Shown: in pieces, positions 44,158 through 54,057 of the stretch | How the letters are laid out: each line of letters opens with the position of its first letter | Numbering within the stretch: position 1 is the stretch's first letter | Source of the DNA: DASXUG01 sp964620425 | GTDB lineage: Bacteria; Pseudomonadota; Gammaproteobacteria; Burkholderiales; Methylophilaceae | Assembly (NCBI GenBank): GCA_964620425.1 | Contig: CAZUGV010000001.1 | Span: forward strand, 310,001-374,000 | Length of the DNA: 64,000 bases | Direction of reading: 5' to 3' | Made by a program: the position numbers and the translations under genes | Notes under the pieces: model-generated | What the model saw: only the letters and a program-made list of their open reading frames with translations | What the model was told of the DNA's origin: nothing | Database searches by the model: none

Positions 44158-46044
44158 CTAAGCAATCAAGCTATTCATACGTTTTACAAAACTTGCCGGG
44201 TCATCTAACTGCCCGCCTTCAGCCAGTAGTGCTTGATCAAACAACAAGTGTGCTAAATCATCAAACTTAGCGTTGTCTGACTCAGACTTAATACGCACAA
44301 CTAAACGATGCTCTGGGTTAATCTCAAGCGTCGGTTTGGTTTCTGGCGTTTTCTGACCTGCGGCTTTAAGCATGCGCTCCAAATTGCCTGATAAATCATT
44401 CTCACCAGCAACCAAGCAAGCTGGGGAATCAGTTAGGCGATGTGTTACGCGCACTTCTTTGACGTTGTCGCCAAGGGTAGTTTTGATTTTTTCAATCAAG
44501 TCTTTGGCTTCATCTTCAATTTTCTTTTGCGCTTCTTTTTCAGTTTCATCCTCAAGCTTGCCTAAATCCAAATCGCCTTTGGCCACAGATTGCAGTTTCT
44601 TGCCTTCAAATTCAGTCAAGCTACCCAGCATCCACTCATCCACACGGTCTGAAAGCAACAACACTTCAATGCCTTTTTTGCGGAAAATTTCCAAATGTGG
44701 GCTGTGTTTTGCCGCGGCAAAACTATCAGCGGTGATATAGTAAATCGCTTCCTGACCTTCTTTCATGCGACCAATGTAGTCTTTAAATGACACCACTTGT
44801 GCATCAGTATCGAGATTGGTTGAAGCAAAGCGCAACAAGCTGGCGATTTTTTCTTTATTGGCAAAATCTTCACCTGGACCTTCTTTCAGCACCTTGCCAA
44901 ATTCACTCCAGAATTTGCTGTATTCTTCGGCTTTGTTTTCAGCCAAATCTTCCAGCAGACCTAAGACTTTTTTCACTGAACCAGCTTTAATCGCGTCTAT
45001 ATCTTTGCTGTGCTGCAGAATTTCACGCGACACATTCAAAGGCAAATCGGCGGAGTCAATCACACCACGCACAAAACGCAGGTATTGCGGCATCAGCTTT
45101 TCAGCGTCTTCCATAATAAACACACGTTTGACATAGAGTTTGATGCCATGACGACGCTCGCGGTCGTATAAATCAAACGGCGCTTTGGTTGGCAAATAGA
45201 GCAAGGAAATATATTCCTGCTTACCTTCTACGCGGTTGTGACTCCATGCTAATGGATCTTCAAAGTCATGCGAAACGTGTTTGTAAAACTCTTTGTACTC
45301 TTCATCGGTCACATCATTTTTACTACGCGCCCATAAAGCGGAGGCCTTATTGACGGCTTCATCTTCATCGGTCGGCACTTGTTCGCCATCTTTCCATTCC
45401 GATTTTTTCATAATAATCGGCAAGGTGATATGGTCAGAATATTTGCGGATAATCGATTTTAGCTTCCAGTCGTTCAGAAACTCATCTTCACCTTCACGCA
45501 AATGCAGCACGATTTCGGTTCCGCGTGTAGTTTTGTCGGCGGGCTCTAAAGTAAAGTCACCTTCGCCTGTGGATTCCCATTTAACCGCTTCAGTGCCGCC
45601 AGCGCGCAATGTCGTCAAACTGACTTTATCGGCAATAATAAACGCAGAGTAAAAACCCACGCCAAATTGACCTATCAAATTAGCATCTTTGGCTTGGTCG
45701 CCTGATAGTGCATTAAAAAACTCGCGTGTGCCTGATTTAGCAATCGTACCGATATTATCAATCACCTCTTGGCGGCTCATACCAATGCCGTTATCGGAAA
45801 TGGTGAGCGTGCGTGCTGCTTTATCAAAAGCCACACGGATTTTTAAATCGGAATCGTTGCCGTACAAAGCATTATTGGAAAGCGCTTCAAAACGTAATTT
45901 ATCCGATGCATCTGACGCGTTAGAAATTAACTCGCGCAGTACAATTTCTTTGTTGCTGTAGAGCGAGTGAATCATGAGTTGCAGTAGTTGCTTTACTTCT
46001 GCCTGAAAACCTAGGGTTTCTTTTTGAGCTGTCGCTGTTGACAT
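44158..46044 (-). CDS. htpG: Hsp90 chaperone
   Basis: Bacterial Hsp90, 628 aa. The GHKL ATPase domain (1-230) has LRELISNASDASDKLR, SDNGIGMS and IGQFGVGFYSAF. The middle domain has the Arg that completes the site (NVSREILQ), and the C-terminal dimerisation domain follows. ATG at 46044 has GGAGG six bases upstream. A consensus heat-shock promoter lies 34-61 bases before the start. Confidence 0.98.
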   Translation of the reverse strand: MSTATAQKETLGFQAEVKQLLQLMIHSLYSNKEIVLRELISNASDASDKLRFEALSNNALYGNDSDLKIRVAFDKAARTLTISDNGIGMSRQEVIDNIGTIAKSGTREFFNALSGDQAKDANLIGQFGVGFYSAFIIADKVSLTTLRAGGTEAVKWESTGEGDFTLEPADKTTRGTEIVLHLREGEDEFLNDWKLKSIIRKYSDHITLPIIMKKSEWKDGEQVPTDEDEAVNKASALWARSKNDVTDEEYKEFYKHVSHDFEDPLAWSHNRVEGKQEYISLLYLPTKAPFDLYDRERRHGIKLYVKRVFIMEDAEKLMPQYLRFVRGVIDSADLPLNVSREILQHSKDIDAIKAGSVKKVLGLLEDLAENKAEEYSKFWSEFGKVLKEGPGEDFANKEKIASLLRFASTNLDTDAQVVSFKDYIGRMKEGQEAIYYITADSFAAAKHSPHLEIFRKKGIEVLLLSDRVDEWMLGSLTEFEGKKLQSVAKGDLDLGKLEDETEKEAQKKIEDEAKDLIEKIKTTLGDNVKEVRVTHRLTDSPACLVAGENDLSGNLERMLKAAGQKTPETKPTLEINPEHRLVVRIKSESDNAKFDDLAHLLFDQALLAEGGQLDDPASFVKRMNSLIA

Positions 46045-46077
46045 GTTTATCCTCCATGTTGGTTAGAACTGAGGATA

Positions 46078-46105
46078 AAATGGGGGTGTACAGGCAAATT
46101 TCAAG
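46078..46105 (-). promoter_or_regulatory. Sigma-32 heat-shock promoter of htpG
   Basis: On the minus strand CTTGAAA (46099-46105), a 13-base spacer and CCCCATTT (46078-46085) match the E. coli sigma-32 consensus fully. Confidence 0.9.
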
Positions 46106-46199
46106 AGGTAAATTTAGACATTCTGAAATTTAAAGTTCAAATTTAGAGCAGGCGAATAATTCAGGTAAAATAGCGATTTACTTATTAAACAACCCACCC

Positions 46200-47774
46200 A
46201 TGTTATCTCTGCAAGAAGAAATCACCCGTCGTCGTACCTTTGCCATTATTTCTCACCCGGATGCGGGTAAAACCACGCTGACTGAAAAACTGTTATGGTT
46301 TGGTGGCGCGATTCAAGTAGCGGGCGAAGTGCGTGGACGTAAAGCGGCTCGCCACGCGACATCAGACTGGATGGAACTAGAAAAGCAACGTGGCATTTCT
46401 GTGACATCATCTGTGATGCAGTTTCCGTATCGCGAACATATGATTAACCTGCTTGATACGCCAGGTCACGATGACTTTTCAGAAGATACATATCGCACCT
46501 TAACCGCTGTGGACTCTGCGGTGATGGTTATTGATTCGGTTAATGGTGTGGAAGCACAAACCATTAAACTGTTAAATGTCTGTCGTATGCGCGATACGCC
46601 TATTGTGACGTTTATCAACAAGCTAGACCGCGAAAGCCGCCCACCCATTGAATTGTTAGATGAAATTGAATCAACACTCGGTATGGAATGCGCGCCTATG
46701 ACTTGGCCTATCGGCATGGGTAAAAGTTTCAGAGGCGTTTACCATCTGTATAACGATGAAATTGCATTCTTTGACCCACGTGCTGAAAAGGGCACATCTG
46801 AAACCATCAAAGGTTTAGACAACCCACGTCTGGATGAGTTAATTGGCCGCCAAGCCGAAGAGCTGCGTGTAGATATTGAATTGGTGCGAGGCGCCTCACA
46901 CAGTTTTGATAAAGCCCGCTATTTAAGCGGAAAACAAACTCCAGTATTTTTCGGCTCTGCCATTAACAATTTTGGCGTGCAATCCTTACTGGATGCGGTA
47001 GTGGATTTATCCCCTCCTCCACAACCCCGTAATACCGCAACACGTGCAGTTGAACCTAACGAAAATAAATTCTCGGGTTTTGTATTTAAGATTCAAGCCA
47101 ACATGGATCCAAAACATCGTGACCGTATCGCGTTCTTGCGCGTTTGCTCTGGACGATTTGAGCGCGGTATGAAAATCAAACAAGTTGCCAGCGGAAAAAC
47201 ATTAAGCGTCAACAATGCCATTACCTTTATGGCGCAAGACCGCACCACGATGGATGAAGCCTATTCTGGCGATATTATCGGCATCCCCAACCACGGCACG
47301 ATTAAATTAGGCGATACATTTACCGAAAATGAAAATCTCAAGTACATCGGCATCCCCTCTTTTGCGCCAGAATTTTTCCGCCGTGCACGCATTAAAAACC
47401 CGATGAAGATGAAGCAACTGCAAATTGGTCTTAAACAGCTCTCCGAAGAGGGCGCTGCGCAATTATTCCGCCCATTATTATCGAATGACCTGATATTAGG
47501 CGCTGTGGGGATGTTGCAGTTTGAGGTGGTGGCTCATCGCTTAGAGCATGAATACAGCGTAGATATGATTTTTGAACCTTACGATTGTTACACCGCGCGT
47601 TGGTTAAAAGGTAGCGATGCCGATTTGAAAGCAATTGCGGATAAATATGGATTTAATGTAGGCTTAGACAGTGCAGATGATTACGTGTACCTGGCTCCCA
47701 ACCGCGTTAACTTACAAATGGCGCAAGAGCGTTACCCTGATATTCAATTTCTAGAAACCCGTGAAATCGCCTAA
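46200..47774 (+). CDS. prfC: Peptide chain release factor 3
   Basis: A GTPase that removes RF1/RF2 from the ribosome after termination. The P-loop SHPDAGKTTLTEKL is at residues 18-31, the switch II DTPGHDDF near 88, and the NKLDRE G4 motif near 141. Domains II and III continue to residue 524, the normal length. ATG at 46200. Its 3' end overlaps the next gene by 14 bases. Confidence 0.97.
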   Translation: MLSLQEEITRRRTFAIISHPDAGKTTLTEKLLWFGGAIQVAGEVRGRKAARHATSDWMELEKQRGISVTSSVMQFPYREHMINLLDTPGHDDFSEDTYRTLTAVDSAVMVIDSVNGVEAQTIKLLNVCRMRDTPIVTFINKLDRESRPPIELLDEIESTLGMECAPMTWPIGMGKSFRGVYHLYNDEIAFFDPRAEKGTSETIKGLDNPRLDELIGRQAEELRVDIELVRGASHSFDKARYLSGKQTPVFFGSAINNFGVQSLLDAVVDLSPPPQPRNTATRAVEPNENKFSGFVFKIQANMDPKHRDRIAFLRVCSGRFERGMKIKQVASGKTLSVNNAITFMAQDRTTMDEAYSGDIIGIPNHGTIKLGDTFTENENLKYIGIPSFAPEFFRRARIKNPMKMKQLQIGLKQLSEEGAAQLFRPLLSNDLILGAVGMLQFEVVAHRLEHEYSVDMIFEPYDCYTARWLKGSDADLKAIADKYGFNVGLDSADDYVYLAPNRVNLQMAQERYPDIQFLETREIA

Positions 47775-48153
47775 ACCCTTCTGCGCATGTGAAAGTGGCA
47801 AGCTCTATGAAAGTTGCTGTCAGCCATACCATGAAGGGTCGCCAGCACCAGGCGCGGAAACCTTAATGCGCTCTCGTTATACAGCTTATGTGTTGGAATT
47901 AGACGACTACCTCATGCAAACTTGGCATGAAAATACGCGTCCAGACGCACTCAATTTACGTGAAGAACCTCAACCTAAATGGCTAGGTTTGCAAATTAAA
48001 CGTACCGAAATGACCAGCACTGATAAAGCAATTGTCGAGTTTATCGCACGTTATAAATTAAATGGTAAAGCCGAACGCTTACATGAAGTCAGTCAGTTCA
48101 CTAAAATTGAAGACCGCTGGTATTATTTAGAAGGTCAGTTCATTCAAACATAA
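47761..48153 (+). CDS. YchJ-like protein (SEC-C motif, UPF0225)
   Basis: A 130-aa protein starting with the zinc-binding SEC-C motif (CACESGKLYESCC) and followed by an NTF2-like domain (TLMRSRYTAYVLELDDYLMQTWH...). E. coli YchJ has a second SEC-C at its C-terminus, which is missing here. The biochemical role is unknown. GTG at 47761 overlaps prfC by 14 bases, so translation is likely coupled. Confidence 0.9.
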   Translation: MKSPKPFCACESGKLYESCCQPYHEGSPAPGAETLMRSRYTAYVLELDDYLMQTWHENTRPDALNLREEPQPKWLGLQIKRTEMTSTDKAIVEFIARYKLNGKAERLHEVSQFTKIEDRWYYLEGQFIQT

Positions 48154-48183
48154 ATGAATTTCGTATAACTCTAGTATCGACTC

Positions 48184-49131
48184 ATGATTGCCCCCCTCCA
48201 CCAAGATAGCGAAAACTCAAAAAAAGAAGCGCCTTACGTTGGACGATATGCACCCTCGCCCACTGGACCTCTGCACTTTGGCTCACTTGTTGCGGCGGTG
48301 GCCAGTTACTTAGAAGCTAATGCAAATCATGGTAGTTGGTTATTACGTATGGATGATTTAGATCAACCGCGTGTTTTACCCAATGCCGCAGATGATATTT
48401 TACGAACATTAGAAGCATTTGGTTTTGAATGGCATGGCAATGTGCTGTATCAAAGCATGCAAACCTCTGCTTATATGGCGGCTTTTGAAGTGTTGTTCAA
48501 TAAGCAGCTAATCTACCCATGCAGTTGCACCCGTAAAGAGATTGCAGATTCAGCCGTGCATGGAATAGATGGCTTTGTGTATCCCGGTGTTTGTAGAAAT
48601 AAACGGATACAAAACAACCGTTATTACGCCATGCGTATTAAAACAGAAGATGAAAAAATCGGATTTAATGATTTAATTCAAGGTCACATATCACACAATA
48701 TTTGTCAAGATATTGGAGACTTTGTGCTGCAACGTGCAGACGGATATTTCACTTATCAGCTTGCAACTGTCGTCGATGACAACTTTCAAGGAGTGACTCA
48801 TATTGTGCGAGGCGCAGACTTATTAGATTCAACCAGTCGTCAGATTTTTTTACAACACCAGCTTAATTACAAAAAATTATTTTATGCGCACATCCCTGTG
48901 GTAACCAATATTGATGACAAGAAACTTAGCAAGCAAACCTTAGCCCCTAGCCTCGACTTACAGCAAAAAACAAATTTACTATTCCAATCTTTACAGTTTT
49001 TAGGTCAGAATCCACCAATCGCACTCACCAATGAAAACATCACTACTATTTGGCACTGGGCAAAAACTAATTGGAATCTTGCTTTAGTCCCAAAGCAGCC
49101 TAGCATTAGATCAGTACAGTTCACCACTTAA
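48184..49131 (+). CDS. gluQ: Glutamyl-Q tRNA(Asp) synthetase
   Basis: Attaches glutamate to queuosine in the tRNA-Asp anticodon. The protein resembles the catalytic half of GluRS: YAPSPTGPLHFGSLVAA near residues 22-38, the zinc-site CSCTRKEIA near 112-120, and KLSKQT in the KMSKS position near 238, with no anticodon-binding domain. The 315-aa length supports GluQ rather than a truncated GltX. It lies 30 bases after the YchJ-like gene. Confidence 0.93.
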   Translation: MIAPLHQDSENSKKEAPYVGRYAPSPTGPLHFGSLVAAVASYLEANANHGSWLLRMDDLDQPRVLPNAADDILRTLEAFGFEWHGNVLYQSMQTSAYMAAFEVLFNKQLIYPCSCTRKEIADSAVHGIDGFVYPGVCRNKRIQNNRYYAMRIKTEDEKIGFNDLIQGHISHNICQDIGDFVLQRADGYFTYQLATVVDDNFQGVTHIVRGADLLDSTSRQIFLQHQLNYKKLFYAHIPVVTNIDDKKLSKQTLAPSLDLQQKTNLLFQSLQFLGQNPPIALTNENITTIWHWAKTNWNLALVPKQPSIRSVQFTT

Positions 49132-49223
49132 GTTACACTCTCAATAAAATAGATCACTTGCATACAGTTTTTTAAAGTAGTCAATGCTAGAATAACAGCA
49201 ACATTAAATTGACAAATTACCTC

Positions 49224-50126
49224 ATGGCAGACCAACTTCAGCGATTCATTTTTGACCACACCGCCATTCGCGGCAACATGGTACAACTCTCAAAAACATT
49301 TAATGACGCGCTGGAACATCACAATTACCCACCAATCATATATAACCTCTTAGGTGAGCTAATGGCTGCTGGCGCGCTGCTTGCAGCCACACTTAAAATT
49401 GATGGGGGTGCTTTAATCTTACAGATTCAAGGTAAAGGTATGATTCAACTCTTGGTGGTTGAGTGTTCTGTCATGCAAGAAACACAATCTATACTCATCA
49501 GAGCAACAGCAAAGTTGCCAGAAACAATCTCAAATACAGATCTTGAAGGGTTAAGTTTAAATGAGTTGATTGGTGATGGGCATTTTGTGATTACCCTAGA
49601 CCCAAAAGATGGAGGACAAACATACCAAGGTATCGTGCCGATTGAGGGCGAAACAATTGCTGAAGTGTTACAAAACTACATGCAACGTAGCGAGCAAATT
49701 GAAACACGGATTTGGCTAAGTTGCGATGCGCACTGCACTGCTGGGATGTTGTTACAAAAACTACCTGAAACGCGGACTCAAGACGCAGATGCGTGGGATA
49801 GATTAAACCATTTAGCTAGCACAGTGCAAACGCATGAATTGCTAAACACACCACCTGAAATGTTACTCTATCAATGCTTTCACCAAGAAGCCATTAGAGT
49901 GTTTGACCCTCAACCTGTGAGTTTTAACTGTAAATGTTCAGCTTCTAGCGTAGGAAACATGCTAAAAATGCTTGGTCACGAAGAGCTTTCTAGCATTTTG
50001 CGTGACCAAAACATGGTTGAAGTAAACTGTGATTTTTGTAACAAGAAGTACACGTTTGATGCGGTTGATGTTGAGCAGTTATTTATACCTAACGTAATAT
50101 CATCAAATACTAAATCTACACACTAG
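49224..50126 (+). CDS. hslO: Redox-regulated chaperone Hsp33
   Basis: A chaperone that is switched on by oxidation. The C-terminal zinc centre has CKC near residue 239 and CDFC about 32 residues later, the four conserved Cys. The N-terminal substrate domain includes GALLAATLKIDGG and LQNYMQRSEQIETR. The 300-aa length is normal. I chose ATG at 49224 (MADQLQRF); the TTG at 49209 adds five unlikely residues. No sigma-32 promoter was seen upstream. Confidence 0.96.
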   Translation: MADQLQRFIFDHTAIRGNMVQLSKTFNDALEHHNYPPIIYNLLGELMAAGALLAATLKIDGGALILQIQGKGMIQLLVVECSVMQETQSILIRATAKLPETISNTDLEGLSLNELIGDGHFVITLDPKDGGQTYQGIVPIEGETIAEVLQNYMQRSEQIETRIWLSCDAHCTAGMLLQKLPETRTQDADAWDRLNHLASTVQTHELLNTPPEMLLYQCFHQEAIRVFDPQPVSFNCKCSASSVGNMLKMLGHEELSSILRDQNMVEVNCDFCNKKYTFDAVDVEQLFIPNVISSNTKSTH

Positions 50127-50161
50127 CGCTAAGCGAATATAGTTCTGTTTTGACAGAAATA

Positions 50162-51043
50162 TTAATAATAATCTCTAACATGCACGTCTTCAGCCTTGTT
50201 GATTACGATGCCCAATAAATTGGTTTTCGCCAATAATCGCATAGACTCGTTTATATCAGCCTCATTCACCAAACCGTTACCAACAACCATTAGGGCACAG
50301 TCAACCTGAGGTAATAAAATCATGGTGTCATCAGAATTCAACAATGGAGGCACATCAATAATCACAATACGTGAATCATATCGACCTTTTAACTCTTGGA
50401 TTAAATGACCAACCTTTGAAGAGGCCAACATTTCAGAAGATTTATTCACTGGCCTATTGGTTGGTAAAACTACCAAACGTGGTATCCCTGGATTAACTAA
50501 CACATCTTGAAGCTCTGCATTTTCGTACAGATAGTCGTTCATAGACTTTTCTAGCTTCAAGCCTAAGTAGCTTGCCACACGAGGTCTTCGTAGATCTAAA
50601 TCAATAAGCACCGCAGTCTTTTGAGGTTGCTGCGCAATACTAATCGCGAGGTTGATAGAAACCACCGTTTTGCCACAACTAGGGGTTGGAGAAATGATGG
50701 CTAGGGTGCGCCAATTATTTTCCTCCATTTTCTGAATAACTTGCGTACGTAATGAGTCAAATATTAAAGTACGTGGGTCACGCTCATTGAGGGCAATAAT
50801 TCTATGTTTATCTAAATGGTTTAAATCCAACTTAACAACTTGAGTCTTGTTATAGTCAATTTCTTCAACATCAGTTTCCAAACTAGCTGCATTGCTAGAC
50901 GGACTCTGTGCTGCTTTAACTTGCTGAATAGAAGCCTTAACTTCAGTCGATATTTGCGCTCTTACTTGTTTTTTTTCTTCAAATGCTCCGCCTTGACTAG
51001 CAGCCAATCTTGCTTTTTCAATCGCCCCTTTAATTTTCTCCAT
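50162..51043 (-). CDS. epsG: EPS tyrosine autokinase (EpsG/CpsD type)
   Basis: A cytoplasmic BY-kinase partner of the chain-length protein. The Walker A region ISPTPSCGKTVVSINLA lies near residues 120-136, Walker A' in VLIDLDLRRPR near 147-157, and Walker B in IVIIDVPPLL. The tyrosine tail, usually a cluster, is reduced to DYY at the very end. The 293-aa form matches the exosortase-A-associated subfamily. AAGGA sits six bases before the ATG. It is the last gene of the minus-strand EPS cluster inside the window. Confidence 0.92.
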   Translation of the reverse strand: MEKIKGAIEKARLAASQGGAFEEKKQVRAQISTEVKASIQQVKAAQSPSSNAASLETDVEEIDYNKTQVVKLDLNHLDKHRIIALNERDPRTLIFDSLRTQVIQKMEENNWRTLAIISPTPSCGKTVVSINLAISIAQQPQKTAVLIDLDLRRPRVASYLGLKLEKSMNDYLYENAELQDVLVNPGIPRLVVLPTNRPVNKSSEMLASSKVGHLIQELKGRYDSRIVIIDVPPLLNSDDTMILLPQVDCALMVVGNGLVNEADINESMRLLAKTNLLGIVINKAEDVHVRDYY

Positions 51044-51052
51044 TTGTAATCC

Positions 51053-52651
51053 TTAATTAAATCTTGCAGATATTTTTGACATTAAAATATCGAGCGGCAT
51101 TACAAAAACATGTACGATGTAAACTGCAAAAACGGTAAATATAAGAAATGCAATGATACTGTATTTAAGCATTTTTCTTCGCCTTGCTACTTCATCGCCT
51201 AACTTGATATAGGGAATTACAACTAAGGGCTTCATATTAAAATGCGCTGCAATAGCGTCAGCACCTCTTATTTTCCCATCAATCATCTCCAACACCATTG
51301 CCAGCCCAAGCCCCAAACCGAGACCTGCAGCAAAACCCATACCGATAATTTTTTGGCGATTTGGCTTGGTCGGCTTATCAGGAAAAACAGGGGGTTCAAG
51401 CAAAGTAAATCGTTCTGCTTTATTTTCTTGCTCTAGATTTTCAGATACCTTAGCCGTTTGGAGCTTGGTCAGCATTTCGGTATACTTTTCTTTCGCACTA
51501 TCGTAATCTCTTGTTAACGAGGTTAATCCTAATTGTACTTGTGGCGTCTGTGCGACAGAACTTTCCATTTGTGCTAATGATGCGCGTAGGCCTTGTTGTT
51601 GTTTACTTAAAGACTCTTTACGATTTTTTACACTCTCAATTTGCGCCTGAACCTTTGCAACAATAAGCTCTTTTGCCCCTAATGGATTAGGCTGACTCTT
51701 AGAATCATTATTAGTAACTGCTGGCAAACTTGCCTCAAGTTTTTCTATTTTTCTTTTTAAAGCTCTTAAAGTTGGATGCTCTTCGTTGTAGGTAGCGGAC
51801 ATTTTTGTATATTCCGTTTTTAACCCTTCAAGCTCTTCTGCTGGATTTTTCACCAAGGGAACGGCATCAACCGACTTAGCTAAACCAATACCAGCCTTGG
51901 CAGAAGCGAGCTCAAGATCCAAATATCTCAGCTCTTCATCAGCTGTTTTCATGTCACGCTCAGTTTCCCTTAGGGCAGCTTCATCACGTTGCAGTATATT
52001 GATGTGCATATCTGCATTTTCAGGTAATGCATTTGCGTGTTGCCTCTTATATTCGGCAACCTTTGATTCAATTTTCTCTAGCTCTTCTTTTTGTCGCAGC
52101 GCCTCTTTTTCTAGAAACTCTGTTGTTTCCGCTGCTCGCTCAGTGCGAGACTTAATATTCTCAGCCAGAAACAATGTGACAAGCTCACTCGCCACATTAT
52201 GCGCTACATCTGGACTCTTATAAGAAAAAGAAAGCTTGAATGCGATTGCTGCACTGCGCCCTTGTTTGTTGGCAGTGGCACTAACAACCGAAAGTAAGAT
52301 CCCATTTCTGGTCAGCTCAACAATGTCAGATAGTGATTTTGATGCTCGTTTATCAGCAAATAGTTGGTATTTATCAATGATTTTTATTAAGTTCTCACGT
52401 GTCATCACGCGTTGTTTAACGACCTCAATACGCTCATCAGCGAATGAATCAACACTATCTTTCACAAAGTCTGTTGGAATTTGTTGCGACTCAATCATAA
52501 TAGTACCTTCAGACTGATACTCTGGCGGTATAACGATAGCAACTACGATCGAGGTGACTAACACCAATATAAATACTGCAATTATGTAAAATGAATGACG
52601 CCGTACTATTCCAAGATAGTCTCTTATTGTTAGTTCGTATTCTACAGCCAT
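51053..52651 (-). CDS. epsF: EPS chain-length determinant (EpsF/Wzz family)
   Basis: An inner-membrane polysaccharide co-polymerase of 532 aa. The N-terminal helix is at about residues 18-40 (YIIAVFILVLVTSIVVAIVIP), then the Wzz domain, a long periplasmic coiled coil with a GNVR-type region (about 160-430), and C-terminal membrane segments at about 440-460 and 500-520. It controls polymer length with the adjacent autokinase. It is nine bases upstream of epsG. Confidence 0.92.
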   Translation of the reverse strand: MAVEYELTIRDYLGIVRRHSFYIIAVFILVLVTSIVVAIVIPPEYQSEGTIMIESQQIPTDFVKDSVDSFADERIEVVKQRVMTRENLIKIIDKYQLFADKRASKSLSDIVELTRNGILLSVVSATANKQGRSAAIAFKLSFSYKSPDVAHNVASELVTLFLAENIKSRTERAAETTEFLEKEALRQKEELEKIESKVAEYKRQHANALPENADMHINILQRDEAALRETERDMKTADEELRYLDLELASAKAGIGLAKSVDAVPLVKNPAEELEGLKTEYTKMSATYNEEHPTLRALKRKIEKLEASLPAVTNNDSKSQPNPLGAKELIVAKVQAQIESVKNRKESLSKQQQGLRASLAQMESSVAQTPQVQLGLTSLTRDYDSAKEKYTEMLTKLQTAKVSENLEQENKAERFTLLEPPVFPDKPTKPNRQKIIGMGFAAGLGLGLGLAMVLEMIDGKIRGADAIAAHFNMKPLVVIPYIKLGDEVARRRKMLKYSIIAFLIFTVFAVYIVHVFVMPLDILMSKISARFN

Positions 52652-52692
52652 TTATTTTTCGACCTTGTTAATGATGGATCAATTAGAGATGA

Positions 52693-53850
52693 TCAGAAGC
52701 TAGATATATTATAGATGAGAGATAATCCGATCACATCGCCATCAGCATTTAAATTGTTTGATGTTGACATTTTGTGGCTATAGCTGAGTCTAGTTTGCCA
52801 ATTTAAACTAAGGTCCCGAGTTCCAAATAATGAGAATTGTTGAAACTCAAACGAATTTACATCGCTTGATGCGTTATAACTATAGTTAGCGCCCAAGGTA
52901 TCAAAATCGTTACGGTTATAGGTCACGCCAAATATCAATGAATCGGTCTCGATGACTCTACCCAGTCCGCTTCCACTTGATAACCTCGCAACAGAAGTCG
53001 TGTATCTTATATTCTCATTTGGGTTATACGAGGCGGTCAGACTACCTTGAAAATTGGTTGCAGTGGTCAAACCTGATGATTGATTTAACCCACCGTTGAT
53101 ATTTAAATCCAACTTCTCACTTGGTTTATAAATTGCACCAATGACGGCACTAATCAAATCCGACGAACTACCTACAGATGGCTTGAAATTTGTATGTGAT
53201 CCTTGCAGATACGTGCTTAACTTTTCATTCCAAATATAAGTTAGATTTGGACTAATGCTCTGAGTGTTAAAGTTAGTTAGACCTGAAGATTGCCCACTAA
53301 AGGTTTGCTCAGAATAAGAAGCGGTCAAGCTAAATGTAACATTGTCACTAAAACTCCTTGAGTAATTTGCACCAATATTTCGACTTAAACTGGTACCATC
53401 ACTAAACACTAATCCAGTTGATTTGACTTCAGATATTCGGCTAGAAGATTGTGTATATGAAGCATTAATGCCGTATGTGCCTAATGCGTACTCGCGCAAC
53501 CACGCAGCATTAATGGTTGGGTCTTGCCGATCTTGCGCAATCAATTGATCAGAACTTCTTTGCACATTCAGAGCAGCCCCCAATGTCCAAATATTGGGAC
53601 CATCATAGGCATTTAAGTTGTACCTAGGGCTAACAGATAAGCGCCAAATTTCAATCTGGTTTTTATCAGCAAGTGCTGGGTTAGTGTCATACTCCAGAGA
53701 GGTAGGTATACTTATCTGGTGTTGAAGCGTAATGCCAGAAACCAATCCAGTGGGAAGCATGTCCGCTTTAACCGATAAGCTCACCATACCCAATAGTAAA
53801 AAGACAGGTATGTTTAGATAATCACTATATCTTTCTTGCTTAATATTCAA
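52693..53850 (-). CDS. epsL: EPS outer-membrane beta-barrel protein (EpsL-like)
   Basis: A ~385-aa protein with a signal sequence (about residues 12-30, ending VKA) followed by regularly spaced amphipathic strands rich in Tyr/Ser/Asn and ending in a hydrophobic residue plus Phe (YNISSF), the hallmarks of an outer-membrane barrel. In exosortase-A EPS loci this position is held by EpsL-like barrels thought to take part in polymer export. The start is uncertain: TTG at 53850 has GGGG seven bases before it; TTG at 53862 adds four residues. A 200-bp gap separates it from epsE. Confidence 0.8.
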   Translation of the reverse strand: MNIKQERYSDYLNIPVFLLLGMVSLSVKADMLPTGLVSGITLQHQISIPTSLEYDTNPALADKNQIEIWRLSVSPRYNLNAYDGPNIWTLGAALNVQRSSDQLIAQDRQDPTINAAWLREYALGTYGINASYTQSSSRISEVKSTGLVFSDGTSLSRNIGANYSRSFSDNVTFSLTASYSEQTFSGQSSGLTNFNTQSISPNLTYIWNEKLSTYLQGSHTNFKPSVGSSSDLISAVIGAIYKPSEKLDLNINGGLNQSSGLTTATNFQGSLTASYNPNENIRYTTSVARLSSGSGLGRVIETDSLIFGVTYNRNDFDTLGANYSYNASSDVNSFEFQQFSLFGTRDLSLNWQTRLSYSHKMSTSNNLNADGDVIGLSLIYNISSF

Positions 53851-54057
53851 ATAGCACCCCAATTTATTTTGGCCACATTGAGCCCTTGCTCATTATAGAA
53901 ATGCTGTTAAAACAATAAAAATGGCGAAAAACCATCATTTACAACTTTTAACGGTGGGTCTTGAGAGGCTTTTTAATTATTTAGTTGTTAACCTTTGATT
54001 GCTCAAAACAGTCATACATAACAAGGTTTTTGTATAATCAAAAACACATACAACGAA

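Noticed and set aside
53863..54057. Promoter for epsL in the epsE-epsL gap
   Set aside because: A TATAAT-like hexamer is present but no acceptable -35 box, so I do not list it.
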